64,000 nucleotides of DNA from an uncultured Acetatifactor sp. (GCA_910577235.1 CAJTMX010000009.1:52303-116302), one strand, 5' to 3'; counted from the stretch's first letter, positions 26,229-35,313 are shown. Translations and numbers: made by a program. Notes: generated by a model from the sequence alone, not told the origin.

Positions 26229-26591
26229 TTAGGTTTCCCCGTCCTGCAGCTGCCGGATTGCCGCCAGCGTCATGTCATAGTCCGCCTGTACGGCCGCCAT
26301 CATGGGTTCCACTCTGTCGGTACACTTGCCGCCCCGTAGCTCCTCGCAAAGTTCGGAGCTGGACGCCCCCAGTTTCTTAATGCCCAGATTCGCGCACACC
26401 CCCTTTAAGTTGTGCGCCATGCGAAAGGCCGTCTCATAATCCTGTGCCTTAAGAGAGCTCTGCAATTCCCCCATATCCTTGGCATCGGCAAATTTATACA
26501 GGAACTTCTTGACAAGCTTTTCATTCATCAGACGTCCCAGCACATCCTCGTAGTCCGCCCCCATCATTTCATAACATTCTTTTGTTGTCAT
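26229..26591 (-). CDS. stand-alone HPt phosphotransfer protein
   Basis: 120 aa, entirely helical. The HPt motif A-H-N-L-K-G-V-C-A-N-L-G is at about 59-70, with the phosphorylatable His at 60. The N terminus (Y-E-M-M-G-A-D-Y-E-D-V-L-x-R) matches common HPt first helices. It starts the HPt/REC-HD-GYP operon. No hybrid histidine kinase is encoded nearby, so the phosphate donor must be elsewhere. A GGAGGGG site precedes the ATG. Confidence 0.9.
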   Translation of the reverse strand: MTTKECYEMMGADYEDVLGRLMNEKLVKKFLYKFADAKDMGELQSSLKAQDYETAFRMAHNLKGVCANLGIKKLGASSSELCEELRGGKCTDRVEPMMAAVQADYDMTLAAIRQLQDGET

Positions 26592-26640
26592 GCGCTAACC
26601 CCTCCTGTCCCAGGCGGTATTAAAGTCAGCCGCCGCTCAT

Positions 26641-26669
26641 ATTTTACAATATCCTGTGGGAAATGTCCA
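26641..26669 (-). promoter_or_regulatory. probable sigma-A promoter of the HPt/HD-GYP operon
   Basis: On the minus strand TGGACA (26664-26669) and TAAAAT (26641-26646) are spaced 17 nt. The -10 lies 50 bp before the HPt start codon, giving a short leader. Confidence 0.55.
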
Positions 26670-26872
26670 TATTCTTTTTTCACAAAACGGGAATTTGGAG
26701 CGAATTGTACTCCTTTTCACAACATAACCGGCACGGGATGCTCCAGACGAATAACCGTTCTTGTCCGAACCCGTTTTCGCCCGATGGGAAACGTAGCGGA
26801 CATGAAGTATCTACATTTACCTTCTTGGCATGACATAGAGTAGGTAGTACAGAGGACAAATCAGATGGCTCA

Positions 26873-27754
26873 TTATTGCATCTCTTTGCGATACCTTCCC
26901 GGTGGCATTCCAAAGGCACGCTTAAAATTGCGCAAAAAGGAGGAATAGTCCGAGAATCCCGCGTTCTGCCACACCTGAGTCATGTTAACGCCCTGCAACA
27001 GTTCCTCGCTGGCCCGGATCAGCCGCTTGTTCAGCACAAAATTGTGCACCGTCACTCCCGTCTGTTCTTTGAATTTGCGCAGGAAGTGATATTTGCTCAT
27101 ATGCACCTGCCTGGCCAGGTCTTCCACGTATATTCCTTCGCCGATATGTCTCTCGATATAATCTGCCACCTGGGCCGCCATGGGATGAAACACCGTGTCT
27201 TCCCTGGAAAATCCGTATTCCCGGCGGCTGCACAGCATATTTAGGTAGACGAAAAACAAGGTCAGATAGCCCCGGTCCAGCACCCGTTTGGCCTGGGGCG
27301 AGGACACGTCCGGCAGCTCCGCCATGACCAATTTCAGAAGATATCCCCGCAGCATCTCCTCATAATAGATAGGGAAATGATAGGCGCAGGAACTCTGCCC
27401 CCTAAAACAGGCGCTTAAGTCCATCTCCTCCCCGGACAGGCTCTGCAACATCTCTCTGGTCACCCACAGGATAACGCGTTTGGATGTGTCGTGCTTTTTC
27501 TCGATAAAGTGATACTTGTGCATCACATTGCAGTCGATCAGCAGCAGATCGCCCTTTTTCATATGATAGGTCTGGTCTTCCAGCATGGAAGAGTACTCCC
27601 CCTCCAGCACATAGATGATCTCATAAAAACTGTGATAATGGAAAGCTATGGCGCCCAGAGGGGCACCCTGTTTCTCATAGATTTCGTAGCCTTCATGTAT
27701 CATGTACTGCCGTTCGTCTGTGGCTTCCAGCCGGTGCAGTTTCGTCTCGCTCAT
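26873..27754 (-). CDS. AraC-family transcriptional regulator with cupin domain
   Basis: 293 aa. The N-terminal cupin-like sensor (about 20-110) has the H-Y-H-S-F-Y-E-I-I-Y-V-L-E-G-E signature. Two AraC helix-turn-helix motifs fill about 190-290, with I-Y-V-E-D-L-A-R-Q-V-H-M-S-K-Y-H-F in the first and the terminal G-F-S-D-Y-S-S-F-L-R-N-F-K segment. It is divergent from the uxuA operon with a 238-bp intergenic region, so it is most likely the regulator of that operon responding to a hexuronate or glucuronide. The effector cannot be read from sequence. Confidence 0.92.
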   Translation of the reverse strand: MSETKLHRLEATDERQYMIHEGYEIYEKQGAPLGAIAFHYHSFYEIIYVLEGEYSSMLEDQTYHMKKGDLLLIDCNVMHKYHFIEKKHDTSKRVILWVTREMLQSLSGEEMDLSACFRGQSSCAYHFPIYYEEMLRGYLLKLVMAELPDVSSPQAKRVLDRGYLTLFFVYLNMLCSRREYGFSREDTVFHPMAAQVADYIERHIGEGIYVEDLARQVHMSKYHFLRKFKEQTGVTVHNFVLNKRLIRASEELLQGVNMTQVWQNAGFSDYSSFLRNFKRAFGMPPGRYRKEMQ

Positions 27755-27931
27755 ACTGCCTGTTCACATCCTCTCAGGTCCGCGACCTTTTTTATTGTTT
27801 TTTCATATAATAGTATGATATTCCCCTGGGTGGGGACAAACTATATGAAATGAGTATTCACAAAACAGTATAGAGCAATTTTTACAATTTTTCAAGCAAT
27901 ATATGGTGTTTTATTGCATTTTTATTTGCAT

Positions 27932-27937
27932 TATAAT
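27932..27937 (+). promoter_or_regulatory. -10 element of the uxuA operon
   Basis: TATAAT lies 55 bp before uxuA, preceded by an extended AT-rich tract with no good -35. A weak -35 is what an AraC-activated promoter would have. The uxuA leader ends with an AGGAGGG ribosome site. Confidence 0.5.
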
Positions 27938-27992
27938 GAAATTAACTTAATAAAGGAAATCATCACTAAAAACTAACAGGAGGGATATTTTT

Positions 27993-29066
27993 ATGCAGAT
28001 GACATTACGCTGGTACGGCAGCAAGTACGACACGGTAACTTTAAAGCAGATCCGTCAGATTCCGGGCGTGACCGGGGTGATCTCCACCCTGTACGGCACG
28101 GCCCCCGGCGAGGTCTGGGAGACGGAGGATATCCTGGCTCTGAAAAAAGAGATCGAGGACGCGGGCCTTGCGCTGGCAGGCATCGAGAGCGTAAATATCC
28201 ACGATGCCATCAAGGTGGGCACACCGGACAGGGATCGGTATATCGACAACTATATCACCACGCTGGAGCGTCTTGGGCAGGCAGGCATCCATATGGTCTG
28301 TTACAATTTCATGCCGGTGTTCGACTGGACCCGCACCGAGCTGGCCCGGATGCGGCCCGACGGTTCCACGGTGCTGGCCTACACCCAGGAGGCTGTGGAC
28401 GCTCTCGATCCGGAGAAAATGTTTGAGTCCATAGCGGGAGATACCAACGGCAGCGTTATGCCCGGCTGGGAGCCGGAGCGCATGGCCCATATCAAGGATC
28501 TGTTCGAGATGTATAAGGATGTGGACGATGAAAAGCTCTTTGCCAATCTGAAATATTTTCTGGAGCGCATCATGCCCACCTGTGATAAATATGATATCAA
28601 TATGGCCATTCACCCGGATGACCCCGCATGGAGCGTGTTTGGTCTGCCCCGCATCATCATCAACAAGGCCAACATCCTCCGGATGATGCAGATGGTGGAC
28701 AACCCGCACAACGGTGTGACCTTCTGCTCCGGCTCTTACGGCACCAATCTGGAGAACGATCTGCCGGATATGATCCGCTCCCTGAAAGGCCGCATCCATT
28801 TTGCGCACGTGCGGAACCTGAAGTTCAACTCTCCCACGGATTTTGAGGAATCCGCCCACTTGTCCAGCGACGGCACCTTCGATATGTACGAGATCATGCG
28901 GGCGCTGTACGATATCGGCTTTACCGGACCCATCCGCCCCGACCACGGACGCATGATCTGGGACGAGGTGGCTATGCCCGGCTATGGACTGTACGACAGG
29001 GCGCTGGGCGCTACCTATCTAAACGGCCTGTGGGAAGCCATTGAAAAACAGCATAAAAACGTATAG
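27993..29066 (+). CDS. uxuA: mannonate dehydratase
   Basis: 357 aa, normal length for the clostridial form. UxuA dehydrates D-mannonate to 2-keto-3-deoxygluconate in hexuronate catabolism. Family segments include the N-terminal M-T-L-R-W-Y-G, the Y-N-F-M-P-V-F-D-W-T-R-T motif, the metal-site M-A-I-H-P-D-D-P segment, F-C-S-G-S-Y-G and the C-terminal R-P-D-H-G-R. All are intact. It is the first gene of an operon with a fructuronate-reductase-like gene, divergent from an AraC regulator. Confidence 0.96.
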   Translation: MQMTLRWYGSKYDTVTLKQIRQIPGVTGVISTLYGTAPGEVWETEDILALKKEIEDAGLALAGIESVNIHDAIKVGTPDRDRYIDNYITTLERLGQAGIHMVCYNFMPVFDWTRTELARMRPDGSTVLAYTQEAVDALDPEKMFESIAGDTNGSVMPGWEPERMAHIKDLFEMYKDVDDEKLFANLKYFLERIMPTCDKYDINMAIHPDDPAWSVFGLPRIIINKANILRMMQMVDNPHNGVTFCSGSYGTNLENDLPDMIRSLKGRIHFAHVRNLKFNSPTDFEESAHLSSDGTFDMYEIMRALYDIGFTGPIRPDHGRMIWDEVAMPGYGLYDRALGATYLNGLWEAIEKQHKNV

Positions 29067-29303
29067 CAGGAATCATGTGGGACTCTAAAACAGCATGATT
29101 CCGGAAAGTGCCCTGCTCCATGGCTGAGCGTCAGTACGGTCAGGCATGGAGCATCCGGTATTGGGTACTTGCAGGAATCATGCGGAACTCTAAAACAGCA
29201 TGATTCCGGAAAGTGCCCTGCTCCATGGCTGAGCGTCAGTACGGTCAGGCATGGAGCATCCGGTATTGGGTACTTGCAGGAATCATGCGGAACTCTAATT
29301 AGG
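29066..29303 (+). repeat. 2.2 copies of a 105-bp tandem repeat between uxuA and uxuB
   Basis: Copies begin at 29066, 29171 and 29276 (the last only about 25 bp). The first two are almost identical. Each unit encodes two hairpins: GGAATCATG/CATGATTCC and TGCTCCATG/CATGGAGCA, the latter extended by CTGA/TCAG across one mismatch. The first unit begins at the last base of the uxuA stop codon. The array separates uxuA from the uxuB ribosome site. Confidence 0.9.
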
Positions 29304-29317
29304 AGGTATATCATATC

Positions 29318-30949
29318 ATGGAACTGACAAGAAAAAGCATACAGGAGCAACGGGAGTCCTTTTTACATGCGGGCTACCGTCTCCCGGAATTTGACTATGA
29401 GAAAGTAAAGGCTGCCACAGATGCGGCCCCCACCTGGATTCATTTCGGTGCGGGCAATATCTTCCGGGCATTTCAGTGCAATGTGTTGCAGAATCTGTTA
29501 AACACAGGGGCGGCGGACACCGGGCTGATCGCCGTGGAGGGATTCGACTATGAGATCGTTGAAAAGATGTACTGGCCCCATGATAATCTGTCCATCCTTG
29601 CCACTCTTAAAGCCGATAATACCGTTGAAAAGACCATCGTGGGCAGCATCACAGAATCCCTGGTGCTGGACAGCGCAAATCAGGCTCAATATGACCGCTT
29701 AAAACAGATCTTCGCCTCGCCCTCTCTGCAGATGGCCAGCTTTACCATCACGGAGAAGGGCTATGCCCTTACGGACGCCAAGGGCAATGTGCTGCCCGCC
29801 ATCGCGGCGGACTATAAAATTGGTCCCGGGACCCATGGAGCCTCCGCGCCGGACAGCTATCTGGGCAAGGTGGTATCTCTGCTCTATCATCGCTATATCA
29901 GCGGTAAACAGCCCCTCGCCATGGTCAGCATGGACAACTGTTCCCACAATGGGGACAAGCTGGCCGCCGCCGTCTGGGCTTTCGCGGATGCCTGGTGTGA
30001 AAACGGACTGGCGGAGGCAGGATTTGCCGCCTATGTGCGGGACCCCAAAACCGTGTCCTACCCTTGGTCCATGATCGACAAGATCACTCCCAGACCGGAC
30101 TCCAAAGTGGAAGAACTGCTCAGCCGGGACAGCATAGAGGGGCTGGACGCCGCCATCACCTCCAAAAACACCTATGTTGCTCCCTTTGTCAACGCGGAGG
30201 AATGTGAATATCTGGTGATAGAAGACCATTTTCCCAACGGGCGGCCCGCGCTGGAAAAGGGCGGCGTGATCTTCACGGACAGGGAAACCGTGGACAAAGT
30301 GGAAAAGATGAAAGTCTGCACCTGCTTAAACCCGCTGCACACCACCCTTGCCATCTACGGCTGCCTGCTGGGCTACACGCTGGTGTCCGAGGAAATGAAG
30401 AACCCGCTGCTGAAACGTTTTGTGGAGATCATCGGATACCGGGAAGGGCTGCCCGTGGTGGTAGATCCCGGGATATTAGACCCAAAAGAGTTTATCGACG
30501 CCGTGGTCAACATCCGGATTCCCAATCCCTTTATGCCTGACGCCCCTCAGCGTATCGCCACCGACACCTCTCAGAAACTGGCCATCCGTTTCGGGGAGAC
30601 GGTCAAGGCCTATATAAAGCGCCCCGACCTGGATGTGGCGGATTTAAAGCTGATCCCGCTGGTTTACGCCGGATGGCTGCGCTATCTGATGGCGGTGGAC
30701 GATGCGGGCAACGCCTTTACCCCCAGCAGCGATCCTTTGCTGGATGCCGCCTCCGCCTATGTGGCGGGCTATGAGCTGAGCGGCGCTCCCAAGGATCTCT
30801 CCCGCTTAGATCCCCTGCTGTCCAACGAAAAGATCTTCGGCGTGGACCTGTGCGCTATCTCCATGGCAGACACCGTCAAAGATTATTTTGCCCAGCTCTC
30901 CGCAGGCGTGGGCGCGGTGCAGGCGACTCTTGAAAAATATGTTAAGTAA
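29318..30949 (+). CDS. uxuB: mannitol dehydrogenase-family protein, probable fructuronate reductase
   Basis: 543 aa. The N-terminal Rossmann region contains W-I-H-F-G-A-G-N-I-F-R-A-F, the NAD-binding signature of the long-chain mannitol dehydrogenase family. The catalytic C-terminal domain contains K-V-C-T-C-L-N-P-L-H-T, the conserved N-x-x-H of the family, and T-D-T-S-Q-K-L-A-I-R-F. Linked to uxuA, the expected reaction is fructuronate to mannonate with NADH; the enzyme is longer than E. coli UxuB (about 486 aa). AGGAGG stands 12 nt before the ATG, immediately after the tandem repeat. Confidence 0.88.
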   Translation: MELTRKSIQEQRESFLHAGYRLPEFDYEKVKAATDAAPTWIHFGAGNIFRAFQCNVLQNLLNTGAADTGLIAVEGFDYEIVEKMYWPHDNLSILATLKADNTVEKTIVGSITESLVLDSANQAQYDRLKQIFASPSLQMASFTITEKGYALTDAKGNVLPAIAADYKIGPGTHGASAPDSYLGKVVSLLYHRYISGKQPLAMVSMDNCSHNGDKLAAAVWAFADAWCENGLAEAGFAAYVRDPKTVSYPWSMIDKITPRPDSKVEELLSRDSIEGLDAAITSKNTYVAPFVNAEECEYLVIEDHFPNGRPALEKGGVIFTDRETVDKVEKMKVCTCLNPLHTTLAIYGCLLGYTLVSEEMKNPLLKRFVEIIGYREGLPVVVDPGILDPKEFIDAVVNIRIPNPFMPDAPQRIATDTSQKLAIRFGETVKAYIKRPDLDVADLKLIPLVYAGWLRYLMAVDDAGNAFTPSSDPLLDAASAYVAGYELSGAPKDLSRLDPLLSNEKIFGVDLCAISMADTVKDYFAQLSAGVGAVQATLEKYVK

Positions 30950-30973
30950 ACAGACTTTATGGAGGTATTCTTT

Positions 30974-31303
30974 ATGGGTAAAACTTTTGCAGAAATGGAA
31001 GATATGTACAGAGAGGTTGTTAAAAGATTTCAAATGATTGAGTTACGGGAGTGGAAGGCAGAAGGTGCTATGATTGAGCTGATAAAGCAGGTCGGCGAAT
31101 TGGCAAAACAAGTTATGATCAAAGAAAGATATTATGCTCTAGAAGGGGAAGTGCCCAATGTTGACGAGCGTGTGGGCAATGAGATGGCGGATGTAATTGC
31201 ACAAATTATGAGATTAGCTGATTACTACAAAATTGATTTAGAAAAAGCTTTCATTGAGGCAAGAGAAGATGAAGATAGATACTTAAAATCAAGAGGTGTC
31301 TAA
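30974..31303 (+). CDS. MazG-like nucleotide pyrophosphohydrolase domain protein
   Basis: 109 aa from M-G-K-T-F-A, chosen for GGAGGT 7 nt upstream. A helical MazG-like core is visible: E-L-I-K-Q-V-G-E-L-A-K-Q and the metal-binding N-E-M-A-D-V-I-A-Q-I, matching E-x-x-E...E-x-x-D. Such all-alpha NTP pyrophosphatases hydrolyse non-canonical NTPs. It follows the uxuB stop by 24 bp and is probably cotranscribed, although the gene is clearly more AT-rich than the uxu genes, so it may be a later insertion. Its link to hexuronate use is unexplained. Confidence 0.8.
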   Translation: MGKTFAEMEDMYREVVKRFQMIELREWKAEGAMIELIKQVGELAKQVMIKERYYALEGEVPNVDERVGNEMADVIAQIMRLADYYKIDLEKAFIEAREDEDRYLKSRGV

Positions 31304-31434
31304 ATCCTATTTTACAAAGCTGCCAGGTGAATGATTATTTGCAGGAATAGGCATTGTACTTCAAGTTTATGCACTAGCAACACTTTTCCAAAAGGGTGTA
31401 GACAGAAAATCTCTTTGTTACAGAAATGAACAGG

Positions 31435-31467
31435 GCCGTCGCAAATGCGGCGGCTCATTCATTTTTA
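31435..31467 (+). terminator. terminator of the uxu operon
   Basis: GCCGTCGC-AAAT-GCGGCGGC forms an 8-bp stem (one G-U), followed by a T-rich tract. It is 131 bp after the MazG-like gene and lies between convergent transcription units. Confidence 0.6.
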
Positions 31468-31564
31468 CGGGGCATCCTTCCGTGTGGTCAAACCCCCATT
31501 CTCTTTTGCGCTGTCAAAGCGACGGAAATCGTTCCCGCCACAGCGGTCTTCAGCGATACTCCTC

Positions 31565-32422
31565 CTATTTCCCCGAATCCTTAGGAGCGAAAAACATAAC
31601 GGCGATGGCTCCGGGACCCACATGGGTGCCGATGGTGCCACCCACGGAAGTGCTGTCTAAATGAGTTACATGCCCTTCCCACAGAGCCTTGCTGTCCGCC
31701 ACATATTTTTGCAGCAGATGATCGTCCAGACCGGAATAACCCAGATAATAGGGCATGTCAAAATCCACTCCCCCGGCTTTCTCGATCTCCTGCACCAGCA
31801 GATTGTTGCCGTTCTTGGAACCACGGGCCTTGCCTACCATAACCACCTCGCCGTCCACCACGGATATTACCGGTTTGATGGACAGCATACCCCCCACCAT
31901 GGCTACGGACTTGGATATCCTGCCGCCCTTTTTCAGATATTCCAGCGTATCCAGCAGAGCCAACAGCCGGATTCTGTCCTTCGCCAGCTCCAGCTCTTCC
32001 ACGATCTTTTCAGCCTCCCAGCCCTGGTCTTTCAGCCGCAGGGCATAGTCCACCAGACATCTCTCCCCCAGCGTGGCGTTAAGGCTGTCTATCACAAATA
32101 CCTGACCCTCATAGTCCTGCGCCGCTACCCGTGCACTTTGGCAAGTGCCGGAGAGCTTGGAAGATATATTGATGACGATCACCTGCTCTCCCGCCTCAAC
32201 TGCCCGCTCATAGACTTCCTCAAACTCATAGGGAGGAATCTGGCTGGTCTTGGGCAAATCCTCTGACTCGATCAACAGCTCGTAAAACTGCCTGTGAGAA
32301 AGATTTACCCCGTCCAAATATTCCTTTTCTCCAAAATACACATGCATCGGCAGAACCGTGACATCCTCCCGGTAGTTCTGGGGAATATCCGATGCCGAAT
32401 CCGTTACGATACGTATACTCAT
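31565..32422 (-). CDS. DegV-family fatty-acid-binding protein
   Basis: 285 aa from the second M of M-S-M-S, which puts AAAGGAG at good spacing. N-terminal R-I-V-T-D-S-A-S-D-I-P, the K-T-S-Q-I-P segment and the later G-R-I-S-K-S motif are typical of DegV/FakB proteins. These bind one fatty acid and, in FakA/FakB systems, present it for phosphorylation. No fakA is present here, so the lipid role is inference from the family. Confidence 0.93.
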   Translation of the reverse strand: MSIRIVTDSASDIPQNYREDVTVLPMHVYFGEKEYLDGVNLSHRQFYELLIESEDLPKTSQIPPYEFEEVYERAVEAGEQVIVINISSKLSGTCQSARVAAQDYEGQVFVIDSLNATLGERCLVDYALRLKDQGWEAEKIVEELELAKDRIRLLALLDTLEYLKKGGRISKSVAMVGGMLSIKPVISVVDGEVVMVGKARGSKNGNNLLVQEIEKAGGVDFDMPYYLGYSGLDDHLLQKYVADSKALWEGHVTHLDSTSVGGTIGTHVGPGAIAVMFFAPKDSGK

Positions 32423-32543
32423 ACTCATGCTCCTTTATTCTGACAGACACTTTTTGTTTCATTGTCTATACTGCCCAATCTACAGCCGTGTTATCTGTCT
32501 ATTCCTTTTGAATTTCAAATAGTTTGATATTCAAATTATACTA

Positions 32544-32572
32544 AGCATAGCATACGCGGATGGAGATGTCAA
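32544..32572 (-). promoter_or_regulatory. sigma-A promoter of the degV gene
   Basis: On the minus strand TTGACA (32567-32572) and TATGCT (32544-32549) are spaced 17 nt, about 120 bp before the start codon. Confidence 0.6.
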
Positions 32573-32684
32573 GTTATACACTCTGAGTTTTCTCCTCCTT
32601 TGACCTCGTATTTTTTTGCAGACGGATCTTTCTCTGTGCTCCGCGCAGATTCCAAACGGATGGTTTCCGAAGACCCGTTACGTC

Positions 32685-33494
32685 TTAATTTCCCGAACTC
32701 TTGTAAAACCGGATGCTGTATCTCCAAAACCCATAAGCCGCCAGATACAAGCATACGCCTATGACGGGGGTAAGGTACATATAAACCGCCGGATAACCGG
32801 CCATATCTTCCTTGCGCAGCAGATATTGGGCCGGGAAATAGTTGATGAAGGCAAACGGGACCACATAGATCATACAGAACTGGATGGCCTTGTGAAAGAT
32901 ACTGACAGGATATCCCGCAAACTTCCGCATATTCCAGTAGAGAAGATCCTTTAGGCTTTTTGTTTCCAACAGATAGATATTCAGAGATGCCAGGAGCAGG
33001 AAGATCGCCCCCTGGATCAGTACGCCGCCTATGACTGCCGCAATATAATAGATTACGGTGCGGAGATTCCAGACGATCCCCACGTTTCCCGCCGATATCA
33101 CAAACAGCACGATTCCCAAACCGCCGTGTCCGATAGCCGCAAACCAGTCCGCATTGGAAAAAATAATCTGAAACAAAAGTCCCCGGGGTCTTAAAATAAA
33201 ACGGTCAAAGCCGCCGTTACGGACAGTTTTCCCAAAGTCCCGCAGTCCGGTAAAAAAGACGATGAGGATTCCGTAAGTCAAAAACAGGAGACTGAACAAA
33301 AACAACAGTTCCTGAATGTCCCAGCCATTTAGGGTATCAAATTTCAGCAGGGTAAAATATATTACGAAGATTCCGGTTGCCTCTCTGAGAAAGACGGTAA
33401 GCGAGCGGAGAATCGCGTCCACCTTGTACTGAAACCAGGATTTCATAATGGTTCTGGTGTAAACACCCACCATATATACCGTATCGTTTTTCAT
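32685..33494 (-). CDS. ABC-2 type transporter permease (COG3694-like)
   Basis: 269 aa with six predicted helices (about 24-45, 60-82, 115-135, 145-170, 205-225, 230-250). The conserved R-P-R-G-L-L-F-Q segment identifies the ABC-2 family in which two unlike permeases pair with one ATPase. It is the third gene of the ATPase-permease-permease set; the intergenic gap from the second permease is 6 bp. The substrate is unknown. Confidence 0.85.
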   Translation of the reverse strand: MKNDTVYMVGVYTRTIMKSWFQYKVDAILRSLTVFLREATGIFVIYFTLLKFDTLNGWDIQELLFLFSLLFLTYGILIVFFTGLRDFGKTVRNGGFDRFILRPRGLLFQIIFSNADWFAAIGHGGLGIVLFVISAGNVGIVWNLRTVIYYIAAVIGGVLIQGAIFLLLASLNIYLLETKSLKDLLYWNMRKFAGYPVSIFHKAIQFCMIYVVPFAFINYFPAQYLLRKEDMAGYPAVYMYLTPVIGVCLYLAAYGFWRYSIRFYKSSGN

Positions 33495-33500
33495 ATTCTG

Positions 33501-34298
33501 TCAGCCCCCCTGTACAACAAGCTTTTTCTGTCCCTTTTTCCAGAGCAGCAGCCCAACGGAAAACAGAATGACGATCCACAAAGTCTGGATCAAAAACCCG
33601 CGCAGTATTTCCATAAGGGACAGCTGGCCCAGATAAATCTGTACCGGCGTGAAATAGATGGAGGAAAAAGGCGTAAAACGGATAATCTCCTGCATCCAGT
33701 CCGGCATGAACCAAAGCGGTATCATAGCGCCGGACAGCACATTGACAAACACATCTTTGATCGTCATGACGCTCCACACATTGATCAGCCAAAAAGAGAG
33801 CATCTGCGCCGCAAAACTGATCGTCCATAAAACGCCGTAGCCGAGAAGAGCGCTGAGTAAAAACAAAAACACCATGGAAAGCTCTGCCGGCGCAGCAATT
33901 CTAATGAAAACCACGGAGACCGCCACCGCCGGGATAAAATGAAACAGCAACTGGAACAGGGCATTCCCCAGATTGTCTGCCAGCATTCTCCCGTGGATGT
34001 TCACCGGCAACAGTAATTCCGTGGCAATGCTGCCGTTTTGAATGCGGTCCGGAAGATAGTAATCGTTCACATAAAATACGGCCCCCAGCCCCAGTGACAG
34101 AATAAAGTTCGTGGCAACCATTGTGATGGTAATCCCATCCACCTCGGCTCTGCCGCCATAGAGGGCCTGGTAAATCTCCCAGAATATAAAAATGCGAAGA
34201 ATCGTATTTAAGATTCCCATAAAGTGATCAAAACGGTAGGCGCTCCGCCCCAGAAAACTTTTTCGGGCAAAGGCAAAATAGGGAGAAAACTTTGTCAT
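33501..34298 (-). CDS. ABC-2 type transporter permease (COG4587-like)
   Basis: 265 aa with six predicted helices and the R-I-Q-N-G-S-I-A-T-E-L-L-L-P segment typical of this family, parallel to the R-N-G-G-F-D-R-F-I-L-R-P segment in the partner permease. It overlaps the ATPase gene by 4 bp. Together with the other permease it would form a heterodimeric channel. Confidence 0.86.
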   Translation of the reverse strand: MTKFSPYFAFARKSFLGRSAYRFDHFMGILNTILRIFIFWEIYQALYGGRAEVDGITITMVATNFILSLGLGAVFYVNDYYLPDRIQNGSIATELLLPVNIHGRMLADNLGNALFQLLFHFIPAVAVSVVFIRIAAPAELSMVFLFLLSALLGYGVLWTISFAAQMLSFWLINVWSVMTIKDVFVNVLSGAMIPLWFMPDWMQEIIRFTPFSSIYFTPVQIYLGQLSLMEILRGFLIQTLWIVILFSVGLLLWKKGQKKLVVQGG

Positions 34299-35290
34299 TG
34301 GTCCACCTCCCCGTTATATATCTTTCGGATAAGCCCTTCTATTTCGGGTTCCGAAACAGTGAGATCTCGAATCGCGTATTGGGCTAACAGAGAACCCATC
34401 AAAGAGTCGATCTGCACCTCCCTGCTCTCGAACAAAAAACGCTTTTTCCGACCGCCCGGGGCGTCAAGCTCTTTGATTTCCACATGTTCTATTGGCGCTA
34501 CCGCACAGTCCCCGGCAAATTCCACATCCACCTGTCTCGTGGTTCCATAGGCTTTGCGAATGCCGGAAAGCAACCCGTCATACACTTTACAGCCCTTATC
34601 TATTATGATCAGCCGTTTACAGGTTTTCTCGATATCCTGCATATCATGGGTGGTAAAGAGCATGGTAACCCGGTCTTTTGCATTCAGTTCGCAGAGGAAA
34701 TTCCGGATCGTTTCCTTTCCTACCACATCCACGCCTATGGTAGGTTCATCAAAAAAGACAATCCGGGGAGAATGCAGGAGCGCCGCTACAATGTCCGCCC
34801 GCATCCGCTGTCCAAGGGATAGCTGACGCACCGGCTGGTTGATAAAACCGGACATATCCAGCATCTCCACAAAACGGTTTAGGTTGTTACGGTAAACCTC
34901 CTCCGGTATACGATAGATCGCTTTTAAAAGCTCAAAGCTGTCGATTACCGGCAGATCCCATTGGAGTTGGGATTTCTGACCGAATACGACGCCGATGTTC
35001 CCCACATATTCCCTGCGCTGTCTGTACGGGATATACCCGTCCACCCGCACATTTCCGCTGTCCGGATACAGGATGCCGGACAGCATCTTGATTGTAGTGG
35101 ATTTTCCCGCGCCGTTGGGACCGATAAAGCCAACCATCTCTCCCTGCTCAATGGAAAAGCTGATATTATTTACTGCCTGTTTTTTTTCATATCTGGGAAC
35201 CACCAGGTTGGCCAGCATGCCCGGGATACCCGCCGAACGTTTGCTTACCCGGAACGCTTTGCTCACCTCGTTTACTTCAATCAAGCTCAT
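34295..35290 (-). CDS. ABC-2 transporter ATP-binding protein (COG4586-like)
   Basis: 331 aa. Walker A G-P-N-G-A-G-K-S-T at 57-65, Q-loop V-F-G-Q-K-S-Q-L-Q-W-D, signature L-S-L-G-Q-R-M-R near 158, Walker B I-V-F-F-D-E-P-T-I-G-V-D and a switch H in T-T-H-D-M. The Q-K-S-Q-L-W-W-D-like motif is characteristic of the COG4586 family. The C-terminal 80 residues form the usual accessory domain. Upstream lies a 37-bp tandem array instead of a clear promoter. Confidence 0.9.
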   Translation of the reverse strand: MSLIEVNEVSKAFRVSKRSAGIPGMLANLVVPRYEKKQAVNNISFSIEQGEMVGFIGPNGAGKSTTIKMLSGILYPDSGNVRVDGYIPYRQRREYVGNIGVVFGQKSQLQWDLPVIDSFELLKAIYRIPEEVYRNNLNRFVEMLDMSGFINQPVRQLSLGQRMRADIVAALLHSPRIVFFDEPTIGVDVVGKETIRNFLCELNAKDRVTMLFTTHDMQDIEKTCKRLIIIDKGCKVYDGLLSGIRKAYGTTRQVDVEFAGDCAVAPIEHVEIKELDAPGGRKKRFLFESREVQIDSLMGSLLAQYAIRDLTVSEPEIEGLIRKIYNGEVDQ

Positions 35291-35313
35291 GTTTATCCCC
35301 TCCCTGTTTTCGT

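Noticed and set aside
28041..28946. Minus-strand frame of 301 codons over uxuA
   Set aside because: uxuA is clearly the coding strand; the frame is a shadow.
29015..29350. Minus-strand frame of 111 codons with a 35-residue repeat over the uxu tandem repeat
   Set aside because: The 105-bp period is a multiple of three, so an open frame repeats automatically; it has no ribosome site and opposes the operon.
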